45,120 nucleotides of DNA from Gemmatimonadota bacterium (GTDB lineage Bacteria; Gemmatimonadota; Gemmatimonadetes; Gemmatimonadales; Gemmatimonadaceae). The translations under genes and the position numbers were made by a program. Where the stretch lies: assembly GCA_025359135.1 (NCBI GenBank), contig JANYHJ010000047.1, positions 1 through 45,120 on the forward strand. The letters are read 5' to 3'. Under the pieces are notes generated by a model. That model was not told the DNA's origin and made no database searches. It was given only the letters and a program-made list of their open reading frames with translations. Shown one piece after another: positions 30,881 to 38,749 of the stretch. The first letter of the stretch is position 1. Each line of letters starts with the position of its first letter.

Positions 30881-31291
30881 CGTCCGCGGCATCGCGCCCG
30901 GTCCAGCGATCACGAGCCCCACGCTCGCCGCCCGCATCCGCTGAAGCTGGGCCTCCACCTGGGCGATGGCGTGGTGGATCTGCTTCGCCACGGACATCTG
31001 GTCGACCGGGAACACCGGCGCGGACGACTCCAGCTTCCAACCGGAGGCCATCGAGGCCGCGAAGAGCAGCGGCTGCGCCTCGTAAACGACCTGGATGCCA
31101 GGTCGCCCGGTTTCCGGATTCATGACGGCGAGCGCCTGGACGTGGAGCTCGTAGACGGGCGACAGGTGTGTGACCGCGAACGGACCGGGCGGCGCGCGCC
31201 CCACGAGCCAGATCCCCCGGTCACGAGCCACCACCCACGGCCCCAACGCTGTCTCCGCTGCCTTCTCCGCCGTCGCTTCGTTCGTGTTCAT
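30878..31291 (-). CDS. hypothetical protein (137 aa)
   Basis: Starts MNTNEATAEKAAETALGPWV and continues with a beta-rich part (RDRGIWLVGRAPPGPFAV) and a helical C-terminal half. ATG 31291 has GGAGAGAG upstream. It overlaps the HTH gene by 71 bases, which is long but supported by the SD. No family recognised. Confidence 0.6.
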   Translation of the reverse strand: MNTNEATAEKAAETALGPWVVARDRGIWLVGRAPPGPFAVTHLSPVYELHVQALAVMNPETGRPGIQVVYEAQPLLFAASMASGWKLESSAPVFPVDQMSVAKQIHHAIAQVEAQLQRMRAASVGLVIAGPGAMPRT

Positions 31292-31817
31292 CGCTGCTCT
31301 CTCCGTGCGCCTCGAGTGCGGGCGCTTCCTGGGTTGCTCTCATCTGCATCAGCTCTGCGCGGATCTCCTGCATGCGTCGCACGTCCGCGATCGGCATGGT
31401 CGAGAGGTCCAGGCGGTCATCACCCTTCGGGGGCGCCATCACGATCACCGGTGCCAGCTTCACGACTCCGGCGATGTGAGCGGCCGTCTTGACCAGTCCG
31501 CCCATCGTGCGCGCAGCCGTGGCCCTCACGTGCGCGGCCTTCGTCTTCACCATGTCGGCCTGCATGGCCCTGATGCCCACGTCCAGAGTCGCCAGGAGCC
31601 GCTTGCGATGCCCCTCCGTGTCCATCGACGGCGTGGCCTCGACGAACGCCGTGTAGAGCTCGTGAGCGGCGCTCGTGGACATCGACAACTCGTCCGCCAA
31701 CTCCGGGAAGCTCCACCCCATCGACCGCAGCTCGAACGCACGACGGCCCTTGTCGAGGGTCGCGGGCTTGTGGCACTTGGTGCGACGCCGTGCGTTCGAT
31801 GTGCGGTTTTGCGCCAT
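31221..31817 (-). CDS. HTH protein, possible small terminase (198 aa)
   Basis: A basic start (MAQNRTSNARRRTKCHKPAT) leads to a helix-turn-helix-like region, RRAFELRSMGWSFPELADEL and SMSTSAAHELYTAF. A long helical part follows (LATLDVGIRAMQADMVKTKA), then an acidic tail. Small terminase subunits and phage regulators have a comparable HTH plus helical layout. TerL lies 16 kb away and has no standard TerS next to it, so this is one TerS candidate. ATG 31817 follows the upstream stop; no TAGACC. Confidence 0.55.
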   Translation of the reverse strand: MAQNRTSNARRRTKCHKPATLDKGRRAFELRSMGWSFPELADELSMSTSAAHELYTAFVEATPSMDTEGHRKRLLATLDVGIRAMQADMVKTKAAHVRATAARTMGGLVKTAAHIAGVVKLAPVIVMAPPKGDDRLDLSTMPIADVRRMQEIRAELMQMRATQEAPALEAHGESSDEHERSDGGEGSGDSVGAVGGGS

Positions 31818-31828
31818 GAAATGTGGGC

Positions 31829-32134
31829 CTACAGTCCGGCGGGGCCCCCCGTTCCGGGGATGCGCTTCCGGGCGTTGGCCTCCCGGATACACGTCTGGCA
31901 CTCGGCGTCCGTGGGCTGCATGCGGTGGTCCTTGGGGCAGCGGCGATAGGCGTCGGTCGCTGGGATCGCGATGGTCTGCGCGGGCCCAACGGCTGCGAAC
32001 TTGTCGGCGAGCCGCTTCAGCGAATCCGCGATGCTCTCCTGGGCCTCCAGCGCGCGAACTTCGTACGGGCTCAGGATCCCAAGATGCTCGACTACCAACT
32101 TCTCCTCGGGCTTCTTCGTGTCGTTCTTTCCCAT
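31829..32134 (-). CDS. small protein with CPxxH/CxxC motif (101 aa)
   Basis: ATG 32134 has an excellent SD (AAGGAGGA, 32139-32146). The first 60 residues are helical (EEKLVVEHLGILSPYEVRAL). The end carries RRCPKDHRMQPTDAECQTC, four potential zinc ligands. Probably a small regulatory or DNA-associated protein of the replication operon; function unknown. Confidence 0.65.
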   Translation of the reverse strand: MGKNDTKKPEEKLVVEHLGILSPYEVRALEAQESIADSLKRLADKFAAVGPAQTIAIPATDAYRRCPKDHRMQPTDAECQTCIREANARKRIPGTGGPAGL

Positions 32135-32150
32135 CACATCCTCCTTCGGT

Positions 32151-32546
32151 TCAGATCTTCCTGACGCACACTTCCACGCGCGGGCTCTCTCGGTCGGGGT
32201 CCGCGAGCGCAGCGCCGATACCCCGGATGCGGTGGTCGTTCGGGTAGGCGATGCGGATCATCCCGTCGGTGATGCTCTTGACATAGTTGTCGAGATCCCC
32301 GCCCTTGCTCTCATGCGTGCGGAATACACGCATCGTGACGGAGAACCGATCCTTCTCCGTCCACGCCCAGCCCTCACGCGAGACGGCGGCCTGGCAGACG
32401 AGGCGGACGCGGTCCTCGTAGGCGCGCGTCTTGGCGGGCGTGTACTCTTGCGCGAAGGGCTTGCCGCTGCGCGGGACGATGACGCGGTGACGCGCGCGAG
32501 CCTTGGGAACCGCCTCTCCTGGCACAACAAAACGGAGCTCGCTCAT
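32151..32546 (-). CDS. RusA-type Holliday junction resolvase
   Basis: This 131-residue protein has the RusA signature. The N-terminal LRFVVPGEAVPKARARHR is followed by RVFRTHESKGGDLDNYVKSI, with Asp84 and Asp86, then TDGM with Asp94. The acidic residues bind catalytic metal. It resolves recombination intermediates during phage replication. ATG 32546 overlaps the zinc-knuckle gene stop (ATGA). Confidence 0.92.
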   Translation of the reverse strand: MSELRFVVPGEAVPKARARHRVIVPRSGKPFAQEYTPAKTRAYEDRVRLVCQAAVSREGWAWTEKDRFSVTMRVFRTHESKGGDLDNYVKSITDGMIRIAYPNDHRIRGIGAALADPDRESPRVEVCVRKI

Positions 32547-32872
32547 CGCGTGAACTCCGGCAGCTTGCGCAGCGCTTCGAGTGCTGCCTCAACATCGAGA
32601 CCAGCGATACCGGCGCGAATGACTGAGCTTCGGCTGGCATGGGTAAACCCGCGCCCCTTCAAGGCCTTCACGAGCGCGTTGAGTGCGCGGAGATTGTCCT
32701 CGTAGAGTGAGATCGCGATGATGAAGAACGGGCGCGCGATCTTGTCCGAGAAGCGAGGCGAGCTTTTCGCCGTTCGTTTGCCGCTCGTGGGTCTGCGTGG
32801 AACGCCCACGGCGCAGCACGATTTCGCGTAGTGGCCTGGCTCGCCACACCGACGGCAACGGCGCGCGCTCAT
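32543..32872 (-). CDS. CCHC zinc-knuckle protein (109 aa)
   Basis: Begins MSARRCRRCGEPGHYAKSC, a textbook C-x2-C-x4-H-x4-C knuckle that usually binds single-stranded nucleic acid. The remaining part (SDKIARPFFIIAISLYEDNL) is helical. It overlaps both the helicase and RusA genes by 4 bases (ATGA), so it is likely a helicase- or resolvase-associated factor. Confidence 0.7.
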   Translation of the reverse strand: MSARRCRRCGEPGHYAKSCCAVGVPRRPTSGKRTAKSSPRFSDKIARPFFIIAISLYEDNLRALNALVKALKGRGFTHASRSSVIRAGIAGLDVEAALEALRKLPEFTR

Positions 32873-34377
32873 CGGTACTCTCCATCGATCGTCGGATCGT
32901 TCTCGTCGTCGAACCTGCCGGGTGGCGGCTCGGGCGTTCGGTCCACGTACTGGCGTCCAGGCCACGCGGGCGACGCGATCACGTCCGTGAGCTTCGCGAA
33001 CGCGCCGTCGAGCTCGAGATCCACTTCCGTCTCGCCCCCGCCGCGGACCTTCACCAGCACGAGCTCGCGGCGACGCACGTTGCTCTTCTCGGGCTTCCAG
33101 AGGTACCCGATCGTGTTCGCCTTCGCTTCGATCTCGGCGCTCCCACGCGTGCTGCCGAGCGACGGCTTCCCGCTCCCTTTCGCTCGCGCGTCCGGCTTAT
33201 GCATCTGCGCGAGCTCGAGGATGGCGACACCGAGCTCCGCAGCGAGCAGCTTCAGCCGCGGCGCCACGAGCTCCGACCACTCCCACTTCTTCCCGCACAC
33301 CGCACCTGCCGGCGGCCGCACCTCTTGGATGTAGTCTACAACGATGAGACCGAGCGGCACGCGCGAGCCATCGCCCAGGCCCGAGTGCATCTTCGTGTCC
33401 CGGCACCGCGTCGCGATCGCGCAGATCTCGTCGATGCTGATGCCGTGGCGATCGATCACCACAAGCGGCCACGCGGCCGAGTGACAGACCGCCTCCGTGT
33501 GACGTCCGATCTCGTCGGTGGTCATCACGGCCTTGGAATTCCGGGACGTCGTGATCCGCGAGTGGTCGACGCTCGCGAGGCGCGCCATGCGACGGTCGTG
33601 GAGCTCGTCGCGGTTCATGTCGGCGACGGCGAAAACCAGCACGCCCACGTTCGCAGCCGCCGCCGCGCACGCCACCTGGTCGCCGAAGACCGTCTTGCCT
33701 CCGCCGGGCGTCGCCGAGACCACCGTCACCTCGCCCGCGCAGAGACCGCGCATCGCGCGATCCACCGTCGGCAGTCCCGTCGAGAGGCCGAACATCTTCG
33801 CGCCTGTTCCGCCGTTCCGCACGTGCGACATCTCCTCGAGCGCGCGCGCTCCGGTCTCGTGATGCTCTTCGTGTCGCGTGCGCGGATCGAGGCGCGCAAA
33901 CTGCGCTGCCCCGCGCACGGTCTCTTCGCTCCACGCCTGGACGTCGGGCGCCTGCCCGCTCCACGCGACGATCGCCTGCCGCTGCATGTACAGCGCCCCT
34001 GCGCGACGTCTCCACGCGTCGTGCACGAGCATCCCATGGGGGCGCACGTTCGCGAGCGCCGGCGACGCGTTCAGGACCTCCGTCAGGTAGCCCATGCCGC
34101 CCACCTGCGCGAGACGATCGCGCGCCTTCAGCCAGCCGCCGACCGTCACGATCTCGACGATGTGGCCCGCGTCCGTGACCTCGATGCAGGCCTCGTAGAT
34201 CCGACGGTGTCGCTCGGAGAAGAAATGTTCTGCCAGCAGAAAATCTCTTACCTGCGGCAGGCAGAGCGTGGAGATCAGGCAGTTCGAAAGCACGGCCGCC
34301 TCCGCGTCCAGGTCGTGCGGGCCCACGCCCACGAGATCCGTCGGTGCCGGGTGGAGCTGGAGCACCGCGGCGCTCAT
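32869..34377 (-). CDS. DnaB-like replicative helicase
   Basis: This 502-residue protein has the DnaB layout. The N-terminal domain begins at HDLDAEAAVLSNCLI and contains FLLAEHFFSERHRRIYEACI. The RecA-like domain has Walker A SATPGGGKT (about 221-229), then MNRDELHDRRMA and LIVVDYIQEVRPP (Walker B). The start is ATG 34377, overlapping the upstream stop (ATGA). It unwinds DNA at the phage replication fork, loaded probably by the initiator-like protein encoded two genes upstream. Confidence 0.92.
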   Translation of the reverse strand: MSAAVLQLHPAPTDLVGVGPHDLDAEAAVLSNCLISTLCLPQVRDFLLAEHFFSERHRRIYEACIEVTDAGHIVEIVTVGGWLKARDRLAQVGGMGYLTEVLNASPALANVRPHGMLVHDAWRRRAGALYMQRQAIVAWSGQAPDVQAWSEETVRGAAQFARLDPRTRHEEHHETGARALEEMSHVRNGGTGAKMFGLSTGLPTVDRAMRGLCAGEVTVVSATPGGGKTVFGDQVACAAAAANVGVLVFAVADMNRDELHDRRMARLASVDHSRITTSRNSKAVMTTDEIGRHTEAVCHSAAWPLVVIDRHGISIDEICAIATRCRDTKMHSGLGDGSRVPLGLIVVDYIQEVRPPAGAVCGKKWEWSELVAPRLKLLAAELGVAILELAQMHKPDARAKGSGKPSLGSTRGSAEIEAKANTIGYLWKPEKSNVRRRELVLVKVRGGGETEVDLELDGAFAKLTDVIASPAWPGRQYVDRTPEPPPGRFDDENDPTIDGEYR

Positions 34378-34946
34378 GTTCCGCACTTCCGGTCTGCGAC
34401 GAGCGCCACGCTGCGCGCGAGAGAAAGTAGCCAATCGCGTAGCGCCAACGGCGTGCGACTTCGGAGCGTGGCGTGAGCGGTGGGAAGTTGCGATCCGCGC
34501 GGGCCAGACGTCACGCGATGCGTGGCCGTGCCGCCCGTGCGCAGCCCTGCCGCAACGAGCTCGCGGCGCACGCCGACGAAATACAACCATGTGGGCTTCA
34601 CGCACGCGTTGCCCCACGAGACCTGGTCAATCCGCACGGTGTGCCCCCCCCAGGCGTCCGGAAGCTCACCAGGGAACGGCATCGCGCATTCGCGAAAGAG
34701 CAGCGAGTCTGCCGGATGCTCGAGCACGCCGCCGAAGGCGCGCACTTGCTCCACGGCACGCGGTCCACACGACGGGTCTTGCTTGGTGCACATGAACCGC
34801 AGCCGCGACCATGGGCCACACGGCGGGTGCGCGACGACGGGATGCTGGCCGTCGTACAGCTTCGCGTTGCGCTCAACGTCCCACGGGTCGACGTCCGGAA
34901 CACCGAAGTACACGCCTCCCGACTGGACGTAGAGTGCGGCGATCAC
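34374..34946 (-). CDS. cytosine-methyltransferase-like phage protein (190 aa)
   Basis: The segment VVAHPPCGPWSRLRF contains a PPC-x-x-W/S motif like C5-methyltransferase motif IV. The following FGGVLEHPADSLLF matches a conserved part of a widespread phage family. The protein is short and lacks an obvious full AdoMet-binding domain, so enzymatic activity is uncertain. GTG 34946 overlaps the upstream stop (GTGA). Confidence 0.55.
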   Translation of the reverse strand: MIAALYVQSGGVYFGVPDVDPWDVERNAKLYDGQHPVVAHPPCGPWSRLRFMCTKQDPSCGPRAVEQVRAFGGVLEHPADSLLFRECAMPFPGELPDAWGGHTVRIDQVSWGNACVKPTWLYFVGVRRELVAAGLRTGGTATHRVTSGPRGSQLPTAHATLRSRTPLALRDWLLSLARSVALVADRKCGT

Positions 34947-35953
34947 GGTGCACCTGCCGGCACCGAAAGCATCAGCAGGTCGGCTTCACGGTTCTGCGCT
35001 TTCAGCAGCCGCGCGGCTTCCTCAAGCCGCGGCTTCAGCGCGAGCAGTTCCTCGGGTGTCGCAGGGTGCTCCTCGGGGGCTGCGGCGCGCTTCAGCGGTG
35101 GCTGACTGCGACGGACCTCGAACGCCTCGCCGCGCTCCACGAGCTCGTCGAACGCGGACGACGAGAGCGCGTGGAAGAACCGCATGAACTTCGCTCCCCG
35201 GTCGTTCTCGCCGGTGTGGAACGGGGAGTCGTGGATTCCCAGAGCCGCAAGGCGGATGCGCTCAAGCGGGACCTTCGCCCGGTGTAGCTCGGTAGCGCGC
35301 TTCCGCTCGTCCGGCATCAGCGAGCCCCGCTTCGGCTTGCCGGTTCGGATGTGCCACGCGTCAAGCCAGAGCTGGAAGGCCTGCTCCGGGTATCCGGGAG
35401 ACTTCTTCGGTGGCTCTGCGGACTCAGGAACGGTTCCTCCCGTTCCACCACCAACGGGGGCTATGGGGGATCTCTTCTTCTCTCCTCTCCTCTCCTCTCC
35501 TCTCATATGCAGCGTTCCCGGCGCGCTTGTGGCGTTCGTTCGAAACGCGTTCCCTGGCTCAGTAGGGGCTGGATATTGCTCTGTTTGCTTTTCGCGGTGT
35601 TTACGCGTGCGTGGGGTGGAGAGGTCTCTTTTGACGTACGTTTCATGCGCGACGACGGTCAAAACTCGTCGCTCCGTGGGCCCGGAGACCTCGATCATGG
35701 GCCGCTCGGATGGGTCCGTAGGGTCGAGCGGGGCCCCAAGGACGGTCAGCGCGAGGGCGATCTCCGACCGCTTCCCCCCGAGGAGGTCGTGCACCGCGTC
35801 GAGGTCGGACTTGAACCCGCGCGCCAGCGGGATACGACCCCCGAAGGGGCGCGCCTCCAGGGAGAGCTCGAGGTAGATGAAGCGAACCGCGCGCGGCAGC
35901 CCGCGCTTGTCACCGCGTCGAAGAGACTCGTGAAAGGGCACCCACTCGTTCAC
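34943..35953 (-). CDS. replication initiator-like protein (O-like), 336 aa
   Basis: The start is MNEWVPFHESLRRGDKRGLP, with a winged-helix-like N-terminal part (FKSDLDAVHDLLGGKRSEIA). The Pro/Gly-rich middle contains GEERRGEKKRSP, coded by a polypurine stretch. The C-terminal half is helical (LLALKLPRLEEAARLLKA-like: LLALKPRLEEAARLLKA). GTG 35953 has a strong SD (GCGGAGGACGAA). Position directly upstream of the helicase operon fits lambda O-type initiators, whose gene often contains the origin. Confidence 0.65.
   Translation of the reverse strand: MNEWVPFHESLRRGDKRGLPRAVRFIYLELSLEARPFGGRIPLARGFKSDLDAVHDLLGGKRSEIALALTVLGAPLDPTDPSERPMIEVSGPTERRVLTVVAHETYVKRDLSTPRTRKHREKQTEQYPAPTEPGNAFRTNATSAPGTLHMRGEERRGEKKRSPIAPVGGGTGGTVPESAEPPKKSPGYPEQAFQLWLDAWHIRTGKPKRGSLMPDERKRATELHRAKVPLERIRLAALGIHDSPFHTGENDRGAKFMRFFHALSSSAFDELVERGEAFEVRRSQPPLKRAAAPEEHPATPEELLALKPRLEEAARLLKAQNREADLLMLSVPAGAP
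35471..35514. other. polypyrimidine/polypurine tract, candidate origin
   Basis: The + strand shows repeated TCTCC units (CTCTCCTCTCCTCTCC), a mirror-like homopurine tract on the other strand. It lies in the middle of the initiator-like gene, where lambda-type origins are found. The tract could melt or bind the initiator. Direct iterons were not clear beyond the 5-base unit. Confidence 0.4.
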
Positions 35954-36075
35954 TTCGTCCTCCGCAGGTAGGCAATCGCCGCTCGAAGACGTGGCTGGGA
36001 GTCGCGGAACGCGCCGCCCTTGTAGCGCTCGCGCGCGCCACATCTCCGGCAAGGACGAACTACTTCCAACACCAT
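35950..36075 (-). CDS. 41-aa CxxC protein
   Basis: ATG 36075 gives MVLEVVRPCRRCGARERYKG, a small basic protein with one C-x2-C pair. The stop overlaps the initiator start (GTGA). The ORF overlaps the methyltransferase end by 16 bases. Function unknown. Confidence 0.55.
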   Translation of the reverse strand: MVLEVVRPCRRCGARERYKGGAFRDSQPRLRAAIAYLRRTK

Positions 36076-36515
36076 GTGTCGAACCCCCGGAGCGAAAAGC
36101 CGTAACAGACGATCATCAAGTCCTTGGGATACGCATCGGAGCACCCAACGAAGCTGAGACGAGGCGAGAGCCCCAGCACCATCGCGTTCCCGGCGACGTG
36201 TTCCGCGAACCAGTTCGTGCCGATGCTCGCCGGCACGAGGAGCAACGTGAACGCCGAACGATGCGTGCACTGCGCATGCATCTTCTTCACCCACCGCGCG
36301 ATGTCACCGAACGGCGGGTTACAGAACAGGTTCCCTTCGAGCTCCCACCAATCGAGCTGGAACGTGTCCGCGCAGAGGTAGCCGGCCTTCGCGTTCTCGG
36401 GCGTGCACGCGAGGTCCCACGCGAGCCCACCGAAGCGCGCTTTGAGCGCCTCGATGAACTCCACCGGAGTCTCGTAGTCCTGCTTCGACCGGTGTGGCTT
36501 CTGCGCGGGAGGCAT
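36060..36515 (-). CDS. phage DNA N6-adenine methyltransferase
   Basis: This 151-residue protein matches the phage N6-adenine methyltransferase type: SKQDYETPVEFIEALKARFG, FGGLAWDLACTPENAKAGY, and the catalytic-type motif GNLFCNPPFGDIARWVKKM. The C terminus has SDAYPKDLMIVCYGF. It may protect phage DNA from restriction or mark it. ATG 36515 follows the probable stop of the upstream frameshifted gene by 2 bases. Confidence 0.88.
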   Translation of the reverse strand: MPPAQKPHRSKQDYETPVEFIEALKARFGGLAWDLACTPENAKAGYLCADTFQLDWWELEGNLFCNPPFGDIARWVKKMHAQCTHRSAFTLLLVPASIGTNWFAEHVAGNAMVLGLSPRLSFVGCSDAYPKDLMIVCYGFSLRGFDTWCWK

Positions 36516-36517
36516 CG

Positions 36518-36897
36518 TCAGTTCTTCTTCGCCCGCTTGCCCTTGGTGGGCTTGCCGCCAGAGGGAACGTCGCCCATCGCTTCACCTTGCACTCCACGGG
36601 GCGATCTTCTTTCCCCGCGCGGATGTGCGCCGCGATGGAGTCGGACTCCTCCGTCGCCGTTTCGATCTTCCCTCGCCACGCGTCGTTGTCGGCCTTCTTG
36701 CTCTCCTCGAGCTGGCCGATCTCCTGGAGCTTCAGCGCGAGCAGGTTGCCCCTCTTCGCGATCTCCTCCTGCGTGAGCTTCACCGAGATCACGCGCGTGA
36801 TGTTCTTCGGCTTCGCGTCCCGCTGCTGCGCGTCTGCGCTCGCATGGGCGGCCTCGTCCCAGCCGGCCTTGTTCGTCGTCGTCGTATCCGTCTTCAT
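36518..36897 (-). pseudogene. helical phage protein with probable frameshift
   Basis: ATG 36897 (ATGA overlap with the SLT-like gene) opens MKTDTTTTNKAGWDEAAHAS, then a charged helical region (RGNLLALKLQEIGQLEESKK) and HIRAGKEDRPVECKV. After this the same frame runs on into the methyltransferase gene for about 200 bases. A different frame gives GDVPSGGKPTKGKRAKKN and stops at 36518, just before ATG 36515. The span of 380 bases is not a multiple of three, so a one-base error, a real mutation or recoding near 36570-36600 is likely. Confidence 0.6.
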
Positions 36898-37346
36898 TTC
36901 GCGATCTCTCTTTCTGTTTTCGCTCGCACCCAGCGTGCGAGATTCATGCGGTCGTTGCTGATGCTCTGGGCCTTCTCGGAGCGGAAGCGGGGGCCACGCG
37001 CGTAGAACGCGACCGGGTGCTCGGGGTCCACGTGCGCACTCTCTCGCAGCATGCGGAGGCCCTCGCGTGCACACGCGTCGGTGTCGACGAGGAGGGTCTT
37101 CGCGCCGTCGTAGATCTGGAACGCGCAGACCGCGTGCCCGTTGTCGCCCACGATGTCGACGCGGAACGAGGACTCGCGAAACGCAACGGCGACCATGAGC
37201 GCGGCCGTCTTGCGCTTGTCGTCGTCGGCCTTGAAGATCGCCGGCTCAGCCTCGACGGCGTGGACGATCGCGATCGCGAGAGGCGCGTGGTACCGCCCGG
37301 GCGAGAACGTGAGCATGCACGCGATGGTGAACTCGAGGAGCGTCAA
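36894..37346 (-). CDS. SLT/lysozyme-like protein (150 aa)
   Basis: TTG 37346 overlaps the upstream stop (TTGA). The key segment is AFRESSFRVD (Glu58) followed by GDNGHAVCAFQI at about 67-78, the spacing of Glu-Ser and G-x(n)-FQI motifs in SLT-type transglycosylases. The protein lacks an export signal. It is the second predicted muralytic protein and lies in the early operon, far from the late lysis cassette. It might be a virion-associated or early cell-wall-modifying factor. Confidence 0.7.
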   Translation of the reverse strand: MTLLEFTIACMLTFSPGRYHAPLAIAIVHAVEAEPAIFKADDDKRKTAALMVAVAFRESSFRVDIVGDNGHAVCAFQIYDGAKTLLVDTDACAREGLRMLRESAHVDPEHPVAFYARGPRFRSEKAQSISNDRMNLARWVRAKTEREIAK

Positions 37347-37561
37347 AGCACGCCCTCCTTCGCCAGACGGGCGGCTTCGGCCCGGAGCCACGCGGCGCGC
37401 CGCTTCTGGTCTGCCGCGCGCCCCCGTGAGATCGTGACGGCGAATGTCATCTGCGGGTCGGCCTCGAAGCCGTCGGCCTGCTCGTCGAAGTACGTCGCGC
37501 GCACGAGGGCGGCGCGGGCGTTTCGCTCGAGCTCCTGAACGGGGTTGAGGTCAGCGCTCAT
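37343..37561 (-). CDS. hypothetical protein (72 aa)
   Basis: MSADLNPVQELERNARAALV leads a charged helical protein ending LRAEAARLAKEGVL. ATG 37561 overlaps the stop region of the 33-aa TM gene by 11 bases, and its own stop overlaps the SLT-like start. No family recognised. Confidence 0.6.
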   Translation of the reverse strand: MSADLNPVQELERNARAALVRATYFDEQADGFEADPQMTFAVTISRGRAADQKRRAAWLRAEAARLAKEGVL

Positions 37562-37652
37562 GGTGCTCCCCGGCGGCGAGCACGAGGCCGATCAGCACCG
37601 CCCACCCGCCAGCCATGAAGAGAACACCGACCAGGACGAGCGGATCGTTCAC
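37551..37652 (-). CDS. 33-aa single-TM protein
   Basis: GTG 37652 has a perfect SD (GGAGGTGA, 3 bases before it) and overlaps the upstream stop (GTGA). The peptide is VNDPLVLVGVLFMAGGWAV followed by LIGLVLAAGEHHER: one TM helix with a charged C terminus. It was too short for standard ORF calling. It is placed one gene upstream of the SLT-like gene and may help it reach the membrane. Confidence 0.7.
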   Translation of the reverse strand: MNDPLVLVGVLFMAGGWAVLIGLVLAAGEHHER

Positions 37653-37870
37653 GAGTCACCTCCGATCCCAAGCCAACACGCGTGACCATCGGCCCGCAGA
37701 TCCGCCTGCACCCGCGCTGCCACGAACCACGGCTGACGCTTCTCGCGCTCGTCGATGCCACGCTCCGCGAGCTCGTCGAGGATGGCCGTGCGCAGCTTCG
37801 GCAGAAGCTCGAAGGCGTCGACCAGGAGCATGCCGCGGAGGACGGTGGTGGAGAGGTTGCGGAGCTTCAC
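37649..37870 (-). CDS. hypothetical protein (73 aa)
   Basis: GTG 37870 (GTGA overlap) gives MKLRNLSTTVLRGMLLVDAF, then AILDELAERGIDEREKRQPW. It ends GGDS just before the TM gene. The upstream ORF extension is in another gene's region. No family recognised. Confidence 0.6.
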   Translation of the reverse strand: MKLRNLSTTVLRGMLLVDAFELLPKLRTAILDELAERGIDEREKRQPWFVAARVQADLRADGHACWLGIGGDS

Positions 37871-38133
37871 AACGCACGCTCCCAGACACGCAGACGTCGA
37901 CGCGTCCGTGCGGGCACCGAGGAGCGCGCTGCGCCGAAGAGGTTCGCCAGGAAGGCACGCACGCGCGCAGGCATCGACGGAGCTCGCGGCGGGTGCGGGC
38001 AGAGGATCGCGAACTCGAGCGGCGGAGGCGCGCATTGATTCAGGCCGGGCTCCCAGCGGAACCAGCGGCGCGCCAGGCCCAGCGACGTGGGCCACGAGAT
38101 GTGACGACGACGAAAGAACCCGTCGAGCATCAT
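37867..38133 (-). CDS. hypothetical protein (88 aa)
   Basis: MMLDGFFRRRHISWPTSLGL starts a basic Trp/Arg/Pro-rich protein. Both ends overlap neighbours by 4 bases (ATGA at 38130-38133; GTGA at 37867-37870). The tight overlaps support a real gene. Function unknown. Confidence 0.6.
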   Translation of the reverse strand: MMLDGFFRRRHISWPTSLGLARRWFRWEPGLNQCAPPPLEFAILCPHPPRAPSMPARVRAFLANLFGAARSSVPARTRRRLRVWERAL

Positions 38134-38591
38134 CGGAGCGCCGCCTCGATCCGGAAGCGGTCCGCACGTGGCGCGCGGGGCTCTGCGTACTGCGCGAAGG
38201 CCTCGCAGGTCTCGTGGGCCAGCGCGCGCGCTAGGTTCGCCCGTAGGACGGTCTGCGGGGAGCGGACGACGAAGGGAACGAGACGAACGCGGGAGACCTT
38301 GCCGGCGCCTTCACACACGATGCACGGGTCGTAGGGCGGAGCCGGTTGCATGCCGTCCCCGCCGCACTTCGCGCACGGGACCTTGTCCTCGCGCGGTACC
38401 TGCTTCACGATCCCCGTCGTCGGGAGGAAGCGCCAGCGTGCCTCATCTAGCGCGCGCATCTGACGGCGGTTGATGGGTGCCGGGCGTCTGCCGAGCTCCA
38501 CGGCAAGGTCGACTTCAACCGCGCAGATCGACTCGCCGCGTGCGCTCGCCTCACGCACCTCCGTGAGCGAGGGATGGAACGTGGCCTTCAT
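38130..38591 (-). CDS. DnaJ-type zinc motif protein (153 aa)
   Basis: MKATFHPSLTEVREASARGE starts the protein. In the middle lie VPCAKCGGDGMQPA and DPCIVCEGAGKVSR, two C-x2-C-x-G-x-G units as in the DnaJ cysteine-rich domain. The remaining parts are helical. It may be a small DNA- or protein-binding factor of the early operon. ATG 38591 overlaps the upstream stop (ATGA). Confidence 0.7.
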   Translation of the reverse strand: MKATFHPSLTEVREASARGESICAVEVDLAVELGRRPAPINRRQMRALDEARWRFLPTTGIVKQVPREDKVPCAKCGGDGMQPAPPYDPCIVCEGAGKVSRVRLVPFVVRSPQTVLRANLARALAHETCEAFAQYAEPRAPRADRFRIEAALR

Positions 38592-38749
38592 GCCGACCTC
38601 GGGACGAAGAGCCACACCAGCTCACCGCGGACGGAGGCGAACTGAAGGCGCCCGTGACACTCGTTGCGTATCCGCGTGTGGAACGGACGCGCAGGGAGGT
38701 GCAGGCGAACAGCTGTAGGATACATCTTCTGGACGGCGGTCGATTTCAT
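38588..38749 (-). CDS. 53-aa early protein
   Basis: ATG 38749 gives MKSTAVQKMYPTAVRLHLPA, a basic beta-rich peptide with QFASVRGELVWLFVPRS at the end, like small phage proteins that fold as a beta-barrel. AAAGGA lies 7 bases before the start. The stop overlaps the next ATG (ATGA). Below standard length cut-offs. Confidence 0.65.
   Translation of the reverse strand: MKSTAVQKMYPTAVRLHLPARPFHTRIRNECHGRLQFASVRGELVWLFVPRSA

Noticed and set aside
32797-34476. 559-aa + strand ORF
   Set aside because: Antisense to the DnaB-like helicase; Arg/His-rich without motifs.
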